42,555 bases of DNA, taken from Pleurotus djamor. Taxonomy: Eukaryota > Basidiomycota > Agaricomycetes > Agaricales > Pleurotaceae. The notes under the pieces were generated by a model. That model was not told the origin of the DNA and did not search any database. It was given only the letters and a program-made list of their open reading frames with translations. The translations under genes were made by a program, and so were the position numbers. This document shows positions 32,828 to 42,555 of this stretch, piece by piece (position 1 is the stretch's first letter; every line of letters begins with the position of its first letter). The stretch spans positions 1 through 42,555 of the forward strand of contig JAPEVF010000385.1 of the NCBI GenBank assembly GCA_029747585.1, read 5' to 3'.

Positions 32828-35316
32828 TTAATGTTCACAAAGCGAGAATTCGAATTCAAGAACCTGGGAGGGCTTTTTATGAGCAAACATAGGTGCGAAA
32901 CTGCAACTGGAACTTACGCCCGACTCCTTAGAAGACTTAATCTTTCTATCTTCCATAAACGCACGTCGGTGATGCTCAGCCATCTCTCGTGTAAGCCCGA
33001 TGCCGTGAGATATAATCATCTCCACCAGCTCGGTGGGGAGCTGCTTCCCAGTGCGAGCCTCACAGATGCGGGGTAGGAGGTCTCGAAGAGTTGGCAAGAT
33101 TGATTCACGATCTTGCAGGGGAACGTCCACAGTAGTGAGAACGTGAACGTCCTCCAACCCAGCGTAGGTCATCGCCGGGTACTCGAGCGTTTCAGTAGGG
33201 TAATCATCGACAAGGAAAAAACATAGCTGGGCGTCCGGTTGAGTACATTGACCAGAATACTAAAGTATGGGAAAACGCACAATTTTACGAATGGCTGGGG
33301 GCATGGTAGCATCGGATGAGCTGGACGAATGTCGGAGGCCCTGAACTTTGTGCTATTGACAAGGAACATGTTCGCTACAGCATGAACAATGACACAGGGG
33401 AGGGGACATACTTGGACCCAGTTGGGGAACGAAATGATACGACCAGTGCCATGACCAGGCGCGGGTGCTGAACCACCTGCGAAGGTTGTTGGGACGGTGC
33501 CTAGAGGAACATACTGGTGATCGTCATCCCAGTCAGATGGGTAGTCTCTGTCCATCCCCTCCTCTTCTTCCTCCTCTTCGCCTTCATTGGGTTCAGGCGC
33601 TACAAACATGATCTCAAAGTTCTTGGGGAAGCAGGGTTAGAGAATAGAATTCAGTGTTGAACAAGCAAAAAGATACCTACGTAGTGCATGTAATTCGTCT
33701 GGATAGGAAAGTCGGCTTCCACTATTCTCACTCTGCGGAAGGATAGGCCGTCATCTCGGACGAATTCGTTTGTATCGTAGTAATATATGAAAGACGCGAC
33801 GATCTTTTCATGTGGCTGAAATATGAGTTAGATAGTGACCTCCTGCTGAGAACAGTGCGACCAACCATGCCTTCCAGATGCCAAGTTCCTTCGTAGAACT
33901 GCCCGGGCTTTAGAATATACGTCGCTGCCTGAACGGCGTCAGCAAAGGGACATTCCGTACCAAGGATGACACACCTTGACGATAACCTTGAAGTCATTCC
34001 CTTCTAGAGCGGTGACAATGTCTGGATCATCAGCAGCGACAGACTTCTGTCGGTTGATGAAGTCGTTATTCTGTTGCTCAAAGACAGCAGACTCTTCTTT
34101 CTTCTTAGCCAACATGTCCTCTTCCTTCTCCTTGGCTGACTGTGCAAGGGTCTGCGCCCACTCTTCACGCGTCGCCTGGCCATCTGGACCTCGCTTCGCC
34201 AGTCTCGCCAACCATCGCTTCACTGAAATACTGCTATCAGGTCGCATATCAGAGTAGTAGCTGGTAGTGGACTGACCTGACGATGTTTGTCCGATCTCAA
34301 AATCCGCAAGAATGGTTTTCTCAAAATGCGGGAGCGCAACAAGAAATAACTGCTCGATAAGCCGATACAAAGTCGGGTACCGATCGCGCGGACCCAATCC
34401 ATTGATGTAAGAGTCAATGGTAACATCATTTCGCTCTTCAGAGAGTGTGAAAAACGAAGGTATCCAAGCGTATTGAGAAGTATGTTCGAGACTGTCTTGA
34501 TGGAAATGGACAGAAGTCTCAAATTTCCCGTTTTCAAACCTTGGCAACTCGACGCCTGGGGAAACGGGGCTGACTCCAGCAATGTACGGGTCTGGGNAAA
34601 AAAACCTTGAATTGCCAGGTACTCAAGGGGTGGTTGAGTCATACGCACATAGTGATGGGTGGATGAGATCTTGGACCTACACGCAAATGAAAACGTCAGT
34701 GGGAAGAAGAGACAGAAGAGTCAGAGCGTGAGACTGACCTTTCCAACCGTGCCTGGATGGAAATCCTTTGGTTCCAGCGCTGCCAGGCTATCAAGTTCTC
34801 TGACGAGCTATTCGAGGCATCAGCGAGGTAAACCAGACTATTCAGCGACAATATGGGTTCCAGTACCTCTTGGTGCAACGAAGATGGGACCAGCCCATCA
34901 GAGACGAAAATCCCGGCCTTGTCTCGAGGTTCATGCGACCTGAGCGTATGTGTCGACGTCCGAGCGAGCTTGACGGCGGCTCGAACGTCCTCTTCGATCG
35001 TCTTGAAGTCTATGTCACGTTCAGGAAGTGAGCGAGGAGTATAGTTCACTCGGTAGTCAATTATCCTAATACGCTCTGCTTCCGCGTTCAGCTCCCTTGA
35101 TTCGAGGAATCATGAGCGAACGGGCACGGCATAGACTCTATCCACGCACCAGAGCGCGTCCGTGACACGTTTATCGACGTTCCGCCTAGGTTGGATTAAT
35201 CCAGCCTCTGTCGCCCATTTCTCTCCTAATTGTGCGACCTTGAAGACCCACTGATTCTTCGCCCTCACAGCGTCGCAGAATTGAGCAATTTTCGCGTCAG
35301 AGATAAGGGAGTCCAT
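32828..35316 (-). CDS. DUF4246 family protein, 2OG-oxygenase-like fold suspected
   Basis: Fungal DUF4246 protein; biochemical role unknown. Starts MDSLISDAKIAQFCDAV. Spliced segments in order: RVNYTPRSLPERDID; GIFVSDGLVPSSLHQE; VQDLIHPSLYPYIAGVSPV (joined through donor GTGCGT, with the N at 34597 inside that intron); YAWIPSFFTLSEERNDVTI; SYINGLGP; a charged coiled-coil-like insert (QSAKEKEEDMLAKKKEES); NDFKVIVK; KPGQFYEGTWHLEGMPHEKI; FIYYYDTN; an acidic Glu/Asp run; GRIISFPNWVQHKV; IRKILCFFLVDDYP; and the C-terminus VLEFEFSLCEH. The order and motifs match the family. HxE (HLE, 33872-33880), a distal His (33349-33351) and an Arg (33287-33289) are spaced like an Fe(II)/2OG site, which is my inference. 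About nine introns; two of them are 54 nt with no stop in frame. It follows bub3 on the same strand, 479 bp away. Confidence 0.85.
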
Positions 35317-35795
35317 GGTCGTGGTTCACAGATAGGAATGAACCCTCAGGCCTCAGGCCTCAGGTCTCTGGGTATGATTGAGTCAGGGAATAAAACATTG
35401 AAGCGGGATCATTGATATGGAACATGCTCCTAAAGGGGTTATTGGGTGTGACTGTGATCGAATCAGTTTCAGGCACCATGGTTGAAAGATCTGACCCGGC
35501 GCGACCGAGGTGGGCACAGCAAGTTTCGTCATCAGTCGAAGCCGTTACAGTTTGCCAGGGCTTTCAGCGTCGTTATAGACGCATATGCTCAATATACACA
35601 TGCATGAAAAGGAACGATGACCCCAGTCAAACGGTCATGGGCTGGATAGGATGGTAGCAAGGACGCAGAGATCACAAAAGACGGACCCTGTACGGTAGTA
35701 TGAGCAGCACGCGTGCAAGGTCGTACATAGCCGAAGCTACTGATCGAGATGCTTGATAGAGTCAACGGGGTGATGGAATACATATGGACACTTGT
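35317..35795. other. Promoter region of the DUF4246 gene / 3' flank of bub3
   Basis: No gene. It contains three abutting copies of CCTCAGG (35344-35364), 28-48 bp before the DUF4246 start codon. Confidence 0.45.
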
Positions 35796-37148
35796 TCAGT
35801 TTCCCGTCCACGTCTTAGGCTGCAAGACAGAGTCAGAACCGTGGATAACCGTGGGCAGGGAGGTACCACGTACCTTGACCTCATCCCCAACCTTCCTTAT
35901 CCATACAGCCGGCCTCTCTGCCGTCTTCGCGCCATCTTCTCCTTCATCCCACGTATAGCTGACCCCGACAGCCAAACGCGTGCCGTCCGAGTTGAAGTGC
36001 ACAGAAGGGATGGCAGAGTTGTACTTGGGATACTGCCGTAGTCGCTTCTTGACTTTGTGATCCCAGACCGACACGGTCCCATCAGAACCGGCGGAAGCAA
36101 AGGTGTTGTATACGGGGTGGAACGCGAGCGAATTGACGGGCCAAACGTGATCCACCTCGTCAATCGTCTGTCGGTGGCACTTGAACGCGTATTTCTTCTC
36201 TTGAGCGGTACTGGATGGGTCGAAATACTCCACAGCTATCCGACCTTCAACGGAACCAGTAGCATAGCCTGTAGACGAATGTCGGAACGAGGATGAACTA
36301 TAGTAGATACAGCCTGGAGATCAAAACAGAATGAAGAAGCGTACCTTCGCCATCTGTCATACACGCGAGGGACCGCGTCATGTAGCGCAAGCTGCTCTCC
36401 CTCTGTTGGGCTGGTATATCCATTTTCCTAATATCGTATATCCAAACCAGGCGGCTCGCCATGGCTACTGCAAGGGTGTTCCTCACAAGATCCATGTAGT
36501 ATACGCGCTCATCTGTGGAATGAGAGCTTTGCTGCGCTGAGGCTGCCCGCGGGTCCCAGAAACGGATGGTTCGGTCCCATGAACCAGATATGATCGCGTC
36601 TGTAAAGATGTCAGCCACCACTGGGTGATCGGCTAGCGTCAAGACTGACTGGTTTCGCGTGAAGGGCATATAGCAGAGACCGTGTCGGAATGGGCCCCAA
36701 GCGCCGTAATCTTTTCAGACTGCAAGTCCAGTCTGTGGTAAGTCAGGCCACCATATAAATTAGGAGAAACAAAGAAAGAAACGCACTCTCTGACATAGGT
36801 ATCCAAACCCCCACTATATGCGTGCGCATCGTCCGAGAAACAGCAAGCTAGAACTGCTGCGCGGTGGTCAAATTTACATTTTTGTTCGTTGGCGGCGACA
36901 TCGTAGAATCTGACTGTCTGAGAAAAGAAATAGGTCAGTTTATTTCCGCTGATAAACGTGTAAACTGAGAAATTCGAGCTCACTGTGTCCCACGATGAGA
37001 CCAAAAGGTGGTCGGGATTTGTTGGCGCAAAACGAACTTGTGACACGGAGTCAAACGGCGGTGATGATAGCTCAAACTGGTCTGTGTATGAGGGGTGGTT
37101 AGCTGGGCGAGACCGACGTCGATGATGGACAAAACGCTCACCCGACAT
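35796..37148 (-). CDS. bub3: Bub3 mitotic spindle checkpoint WD40 protein, 330 aa
   Basis: Bub3 binds phosphorylated MELT repeats of kinetochore Spc105/KNL1 and recruits Bub1 and Mad3/BubR1. Seven exons: 37148-37142, 37081-36984, 36917-36787, 36732-36650, 36599-36345, 36268-35874 and 35819-35796. All introns are GT-AG, 50-76 nt, and the coding length is 993 nt. Starts MSDQFELSSPPFDSVSQVRF. Diagnostic motifs: LLVSSWDTTVRFYDV, YSGGLDTYV, ISGSWDRTIRFWDPR, RLVWIYDIRKM, QQRESSLRYMTR, GYATGSVEGRIAVEYFDPS, KKYAFKCHR, VNSLAFHPVYNTFASAGSDG, KKRLRQY. The end EVKPKTWTGN parallels the short tail of animal Bub3. Length is that of the family (about 330). No missing blade, no frameshift. The first exon is only 7 nt of coding sequence. 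Confidence 0.95.
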
Positions 37149-37996
37149 CGTCTCTGACGACGACGACAGAGATTTGGAGGAAAAGAAGGTCAGAGAGTCT
37201 ATTTGGTCATGCTTGATTCCCAACGTGTTGGCATCTGGGGCTGGAACGTGACTCCGTCAGGGGTTGTTGAATGCTCAATTCGCCGCTTTGAACTGAGTTT
37301 TCCTCTGGCTCCAGGGAAAGGCGATGGCAAAGGTGAATCGCCGTATGCTCGCACGTCCCCGTGCTTTCAAATAACATCCGTAATTTCTAGCCCGTCTTCG
37401 CCTTCACTCCAGACCATCCAAATTCCAGATTGAATCGATTTGGAATCGATTCAGCGCAGATTCAGCATGGACAAAACTGTGGCCCGAAGGACAGCGAACG
37501 CGCCCGGACCTGTAACTTATTTTCCATGGGAGCAATGCTGCCGCTGCTGGTCCACATCTGCTGTTCTTCTTGTTCTTACAGTAGCACCGCACGAGGAAGG
37601 AGAAGGAGACATTAGCAAAGTTCGTACTCAAGATGGGATCCCCCAGCCGCAACCGACACATGGCCTCACCGTCGTTCGCTGAAAGCTGATAGAGAGCTTA
37701 GGGGGTCCCTAAGCTCCAGTCAACGGGCACGCCGGGCCTTGGCTGACCCTTGGCCAGCCCATGGCGATTTCGGTGCGCTGATTTATCATCACTTTCTGCT
37801 TTCCTCTACCATCTCCTGCGGCTTCGGTACATGTTCCCTTTANCGATTGTTTTTTTTTCATCTGATGCTGACTTTAGTACCAGTTTCTCTAATTTGACAT
37901 TGACTGCAGTCTATGGCTTGGTTTGCCTCATCGTAAGAAACGTTTTGGCGTATCGCGTGTGTTCGAAAGCTTACCTGCCCCTCCATTCACACCATA
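37149..37996. other. Divergent upstream region between bub3 and the HET gene
   Basis: Contains the inverted repeat at 37431-37453 and probably the first exon of the HET gene near its right end. The N at 37843 lies before a T run. Confidence 0.45.
37431..37453. promoter_or_regulatory. Inverted repeat with two AATCGATT cores upstream of bub3
   Basis: Arms TGAATCGATT and AATCGATTCA are exact reverse complements with a 3-nt spacer, 283 bp upstream of the bub3 start. Same core as the palindrome at 3017-3034. Regulatory role is inferred. Confidence 0.4.
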
Positions 37997-39564
37997 AAGA
38001 AAATGGCAACAAGCTATCCGCGACCATGTCTATAACTGCCCTATCCGGCTGTATGACACCCAGCGCCAATGCCTTATCCAGCGGGACGTCTTTCTGCAAG
38101 ATATAATGGAGAACATGAACCATGTCAGCCCCCCACCTGCGAACCGTATCATGACAGAGGCGGATGAGGATCAGTACTTCCTATCTGCCATTTCCGATGC
38201 TGGTCGCTATGCCGTACTATCTCATCAATGGCACTCGGATGAGCTTTCCTTTTCCGATTCAAACGATTGGGAGGCGGCTCGGTGCAAGAAGGGCTACGAA
38301 AAGCTGGCATTTCTTTGTCGCATTTCCCCACGGGATTATCAATGTCGGTATGTATGGATCGACACACTCTGCATCAACAAAGAAAGCTCGTCCGAACTTG
38401 AAGAGTCGATCCAGTCAATGTACACCTGGTACAAGAACGCACACGTTTGTGTTGTGTATCTAACAACTGAATCAGCCCATGAAGAGGACTTTCGTAGAGA
38501 GGGCTGGTTCAAGCGCGGTTGGACTTTGCAAGAGCTTCTAGCTTCGAGGAGAGTCAAGTTCTACCTCGGAAATTGGAGAAAGCTCGACCTTACGACCTTG
38601 TATGATATCGATCACGTTGCTTCCAAGCATCTTATTGAAGACCATTCCCTCGCTCAGTCATACATTGATGATCCTCGATCGTATGTCACGAAAGTATCGA
38701 AATCCCCTGTTCCCATTTACGTCTCTGGAAACCCCGCTCTGCTCGAGCAAGTTGCTATCTTCGCGGGTCGGTCAAAATCTTCCATCTCATAGTCAAACTG
38801 AATTCGCTCACATTAAAATAGGCATTGACACCGAATACCTCACTGGCTATTATCGACCAAGTGCCGAAAATGCGTGTATGGTCTATCGTTGGGCATCCCG
38901 TCGCGTAACTACCCGGCCCGAAGATATTGCTTACTGCCTCTTTGGGCTACTCAATACCAGTATATCCATCGTTTACGGGGAGGGAAAAGCCCGTGCCTTT
39001 TACCGTTTACAACTTGCGTGCGCCGAAGCGACCAGTGATCGCCGGATATTCGTATGGAAGGGGCGACCATCAGCGTGGAACTCAATGCTACCTGATAGTC
39101 CTCAGGCTTTCTCCAAGCAAGAACCTATCGCCGCCTCCCCTCTCGTCGGCTATATCGATTATCGCGGCGACCGTTCATTTTCATTCACCAATTGTGGCCT
39201 CCAAATTCCGGCCCTTCTCTACGACATCGCGGACGCCGTCATCGAAAAAGTCGAGAAAACTATGGGCGGGATATTCACCTTTGGAGCTGGGCTAAGCCAC
39301 TTCATCATGTTATGGCTCGGAGGGGATACCAACTCTGGCTACCCCACCGTTCAACTCACGATCAAGACCACGGAACCACCGCTTACAATAAGCGAGGTAT
39401 TGGCGTGGAAGGTCGCAGTGATTGGTGAGTCAGAGAAAGGAAAGTTTGCCGTCTTGCTGCGAGAGCATCCCGAGGATGGGTCTTACATACGGTTCGCAAC
39501 GGCGCACTTGTACAATTTCAGGACGTTACCAAAGGTCGATGTTAACACTGTATTTATTAGGTAG
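37997..39564 (+). CDS. HET-domain protein (heterokaryon-incompatibility type)
   Basis: HET proteins trigger programmed cell death on fusion of unlike hyphae in ascomycetes; in basidiomycetes their role is less clear. Motifs: CPIRLYDTQRQCLIQRDVF, YAVLSHQWHSDE, YVWIDTLCINKES, SMYTWYKNAHVCVVYL, and EGWFKRGWTLQELLA, which is the core HET block. An intron 38767-38821 (55 nt) joins EQVAIFAG to IDTEYLTGYYRPS; frame and homology both fit, though the donor GTCGGT is weak. Then ASRRVTTRPEDIAYCLFGLL and IVYGEGKARAFYRL, and a C-terminal extension to 39564. The first in-frame ATG is 38106 (MENMNHV), but the family-conserved CPIRLYDT block lies before it in an open frame after a stop near 37996, so an upstream exon must supply the start. 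I cannot place it. It converges on the DUF6699-like gene. Confidence 0.85.
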
Positions 39565-39781
39565 ATTATACTCTTCTTTAGAGGAGCCCCAACGTCCCAG
39601 TTCCCTTCAACCAAAATTCTCAGAAAGCTCCAGATCTCGTCGCGGTCGAGAATGCTAATGCTCGTAGTTATCTCTCTTCCATCTGGGATAGGGTATAGGG
39701 GTATCTGTGATAGGGATAGAGAGGGGTATCGGCGCGAGGAGGTGTGCACACAGATGCTTCATCTCTCATGCTGTTGAGCTC

Positions 39782-40384
39782 CTACGGCAGTAATCCTGAG
39801 CTATTGAAGGCGAAATAAGCTACCGCTGCGTCAGGGTGCTGATTACTTTTGAGCAGCCCAATGAAACTCCAAGGGTCGTCCCCGAGCCCAATCTTCTCGG
39901 TGAACCATTGGCGCAATGCGGTGAATACGTCCAATATGGTTACGCCGCTGGTCGAACCATGGACTATGATTGGATCCTCATCATTGGCGATGAAGATTGT
40001 AAGCGATTGGAGCGCTGGGTCGGTGGCCAACGTCGTTGAATAGGAGGACCTCGAGCGAGGCGCGAAGTCACGGCTGAGGAAGTCTAGTCGAATGGTAGAG
40101 CTTCTGCCTAGAGTTAACACCGGGTGTAGCGTCCACTCTTCGTCGACCTGGCTTGGGAGCGGGATGCAGCGTCTACGAGGAGTAGGCGGACAAGTGATGG
40201 CTTCACTTTTGGAGATAGGATTATCATTCCCAAAACTCGGATTTCCTTCCACGTTATCGATATCCAGTCCAAATCCATCTTCGTCTGGCATATGGGCATC
40301 CTGAGATATGAAGGGCAGGTAGCTACATTCGGTCGTGGGATCCATCAAGGGATGACCATCACGTTCAAGCCACTCGGTGTCCAT
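39782..40384 (-). CDS. DUF6699-like protein, 200 aa
   Basis: Single open frame from MDTEWLERDG to FNSSGLLP. The first 75 residues are acidic and disordered. The rest matches the small beta-rich DUF6699 pattern of mushroom-forming fungi: WTLHPVLTLGRSSTIRLDF, LATDPALQSLTIFI, IIVHGSTSGVTILDVFTALRQW. Function unknown. No intron needed and no signal peptide or membrane segment. Convergent with the HET gene, 217 bp between stops. Family assignment rests on the pattern TLHP-L ... ATDPAL-SLTI ... VTI-DV recalled from the family. Confidence 0.65.
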   Translation of the reverse strand: MDTEWLERDGHPLMDPTTECSYLPFISQDAHMPDEDGFGLDIDNVEGNPSFGNDNPISKSEAITCPPTPRRRCIPLPSQVDEEWTLHPVLTLGRSSTIRLDFLSRDFAPRSRSSYSTTLATDPALQSLTIFIANDEDPIIVHGSTSGVTILDVFTALRQWFTEKIGLGDDPWSFIGLLKSNQHPDAAVAYFAFNSSGLLP

Positions 40385-41291
40385 GTTTAGCTGATGGCGT
40401 TGAGACGGGATGAGAGGTCGAAAGAGATATGCAAAGTCGATAGGGCTGGAGAAGGTGCAAGTACTTGCCGGTAAGTACGTTCAACTTGTAGGCTGCATAC
40501 TTATAGTACGTACGCCCAGCCCATCACATCTACGAAGCAGTCCTCAATGCGTTTTCTTTGTAGTACAGCCGCTAAAGTCCCCGCCATCACCATCGTCATG
40601 TTTCGGGTGGTTTCGACAATCTAAAGTTAGTCTCGCCGATGTCGCTCACGACAGAGNGGCCCGTGTCGCTGGCAGCCAATCATTCAAATAAATCGGGGGN
40701 TGCACAGGATGGTTCGATCAATGTTCCAGCTATTCGCAAAATCGTAGACGGCAAACAAAAGTTCATTCATCGCCAAAATTTCCAGTTTCGGAGATTTGCT
40801 CCACCTACCCTCCACACGCTCGTCCCATCCCATCGCAAAGGTGGAGTAAAACTGCCTTTTTGGTCAACATATCTTANTTTTTTGTTGCGTCTACGATTGT
40901 GAGAACAGCTGTCAACGTTCAACGTTCAAGCTCAAGTGTCATCAGCGTGACGTCCACTATGTGCATTGGCTTTGTGTACAGGTTTGCGGAGCGGGTAAGC
41001 GCTACAAGCTTAACTGATCAGCTCCGAGGAAGCCGACAGGAGACGGTTGTAGTGAATAGGGGGATCTCCTGTATTATTCCTCACGTGCTCTCCGCACATT
41101 GCATCCGAGAGTCGTTANNTNATNTNCAGTTCGACTATCTTACTGAATACTACACGCCTGCGTTTACCAGGCTACCGAGAGTCCTCTCGCGTCAGCCGAT
41201 CGACTTCCATCCTTCTCGCCACAGAGGCTGGAATTCGAGCCTACTCACGTCAGACTGTTTTCGATTCTGCGGGCCTCAATGGGAAGATAAA
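40385..41291. other. Intergenic, divergent between DUF6699-like and zinc-finger genes
   Basis: No gene recognised. It contains many Ns (40657, 40700, 40877 and a cluster at 41118-41126), so frames here are unreliable. Confidence 0.45.
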
Positions 41292-42193
41292 ATGACAAAG
41301 CTACTTTGTACTCATTGCCAACGCCAATTCGCTTCCAAGGCTGCGCTCCGTGATCACTGTTTCGCTACCTCGCACGGCATCTCTTGCAAACCATGTCGAA
41401 GAATTTCCGCTACGAAGCAAGCGTTGGATATGGTACGTGCCTTTTTGATATCCTACATGACTCCTTTCTGACCGTAGAGGAAGCATAACCGTAGTTCTCA
41501 TGCCGGGGAGGGCTGGCTTTCGAGCGATCCTTCGGGACCTGACTGCTCGAAGTGCCAGCGGGAATTCTATGATGACAAGGGTTTAATGGAACACCTTCTT
41601 GACGGGACTGTACATAACTACTGCGCATTCTGCGCGTCCGACTTCCCAACACCTATATCTCTGTTGCAGGTGTGTTTCTGTATTCCAAAAGTTTGAAATC
41701 GAGACTCACCCAATTTACTTTACAAGCACACGAAAGATTGTTTCGAACAAGTTTCGAATATCGTATGTCCAAGAATGTCAAGGGGATCTTCGAGTGTACC
41801 CGATGCCTGCGTAGATTCGGTAGCCGCGTGGCTCTTTATCTCCACCTCGAGACGAGCTCCGATCATAACTGGTGTTTCGCCTGCATGCGAGACTTTTCTT
41901 CGCCGCAGGCTCGTTCTCAGGTGTGACCCTTCCATTATATAACCCGAATATCTCTAATGCTCTGTAGAGTATAGCACATCAATAACACCCCGGGTCATGT
42001 TGCAAACCTTGAAAGTGACGAAGAGGGTTATCCGGATGAGGAAGACATTGTCGACGGCAGCCAGGGTTCGGACATCGTACGAGTTGGTACACACACCTCG
42101 ATTGGGACGCGGCGCAATTCTTGTTTTTATTGTGCGCAGAGCTTTCGAACGTTTGGGCTGCTACACCACATCAGGAAAACCTGTTTTGAGTAG
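41292..42193 (+). CDS. Small multi-C2H2 zinc-finger protein, about 232 aa
   Basis: Four phase-0 exons: 41292-41432, 41478-41669, 41774-41920 (or from 41783) and 41975-42193. Introns: 45 nt, 104 nt (or 113 nt) and 54 nt. Fingers in order: LLCTHCQRQFASKAALRDH; ISCKPCRRI; CSKCQREFYDDKGLMEH; YCAFCASDF; FECTRCLRRFGSRVALYLH; WCFACMRDF; and SCFYCAQSFRTFGLLHH with a final Cys (C2HC). The alternating spacing C-x2-C...H...H, with short x2-x2 fingers between full ones, is usual in basidiomycete C2H2 proteins that may bind nucleic acid or protein. An acidic linker (ESDEEGYPDEED) precedes the last finger. The second intron is longer than its neighbours and could hide a small exon. The start was chosen because the first finger begins four residues after this ATG. 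Confidence 0.72.
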
Positions 42194-42555
42194 GAGCATA
42201 AAAAATCTACAACGTAAAAAGTGTTGGTCATTCAAAGTACTGAAAGTTGGAAAGTGTTCTTTCAATGCTTTTGTAGATGACTTTAATTTTACAGCCAGCT
42301 TTATGATGCTTTTATAGCTTCCACAAAAGTTTGATCAGGTGTGTTCTTGCTTTCACAGCTTTCGGTGGCTTTTTCAGATCCTGTGAAAAGTCGCAGCTGC
42401 TCCCACAGCTTTTCATGGCTTTTGCAGGGTCTGTGGGAAATTGCTGACTGCTGTGACAGCTTTTTGTGACTTTCACACGGTTTCGCAAAATCGGCAACCA
42501 ATTTCACAGCTTCTGATAGATTTTGCTAATTTTCTACTTTGTGTAATATTGAGAA
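42194..42555. repeat. AT-rich 3' flank with degenerate ~50-bp tandem repeat
   Basis: CAGCT recurs at 42356, 42406, 42457 and 42507, that is every 50-51 bases, with partly conserved surrounding sequence (CACAGCTTTT...GGCTTTTGCAG...TGTGGGAAA type). A weaker unit precedes it near 42296. The array may run past the window edge. Confidence 0.55.

Noticed and set aside
1..42555. CRISPR array, rRNA or tRNA genes, bacterial-type operon or prophage
   Set aside because: No regularly spaced repeats with spacers, no rRNA or tRNA sequence recognised by eye, and all genes are intron-rich fungal genes.

Overview
This is an ordinary stretch of a filamentous basidiomycete chromosome, most likely Agaricomycetes. 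The evidence is dense short GT-AG introns (about 50-76 nt) that split nearly every gene, a heterokaryon-incompatibility (HET) gene and a DUF6699-type gene of the kinds common in mushrooms, cell-wall hydrolases of families GH76 and GH30, and a copia retrotransposon. The sequence carries about 20 isolated N characters, often beside homopolymers. Some of these break reading frames artificially. Gene models below were spliced by eye from splice signals, reading phase and family similarity.

Layout, left to right. (1) 1-2773: two minus-strand genes, a secreted GH76 endo-1,6-alpha-mannanase cut by the window edge and an extended SDR (dihydroflavonol-reductase-like). (2) 3669-9717: a Ty1/copia element on the minus strand with both LTRs, a PBS that matches the anticodon arm of initiator tRNA-Met, and a 1677-codon gag-pol reading frame whose RNase H end is frameshifted. 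(3) 10.9-14.4 kb and 22.2-31.5 kb: five members of a paralogous single-pass membrane protein family. They flank a large HMG-box transcription factor gene (15.2-19.9 kb) and a GH30 beta-glucanase gene (27.7-30.4 kb). (4) 32.8-37.1 kb: a DUF4246 gene and the spindle-checkpoint gene bub3, both minus strand. (5) 38-42 kb: a HET-domain gene, a DUF6699-like gene and a small multi-C2H2 zinc-finger gene. The right end is AT-rich with a degenerate ~50-bp tandem repeat.

The most interesting content is the five-member membrane family (A and B on plus; C, D and E on minus). Each has a Ser/Thr/Pro-rich outer region, one membrane span, a basic strip and (in A, B and D) an exact RDFKAP motif. A phase-1 intron sits at the same codon in all five. 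The cytoplasmic tail ends in RRxS-like residues followed by PPxY or LPxY. Such C-terminal PY motifs bind WW domains of Nedd4/Rsp5 ubiquitin ligases, so I infer a dispersed array of surface receptor or sensor-like proteins with a shared intracellular docking tail. I do not recognise a described family that matches it. Copy A looks partly decayed: a frameshift and a stop codon turned to sense.

Apart from this family, the neighbouring genes look like unrelated single genes. GH76 and GH30 act on fungal wall polymers, and the membrane family is plausibly at the wall interface, but nothing shows that they work together.
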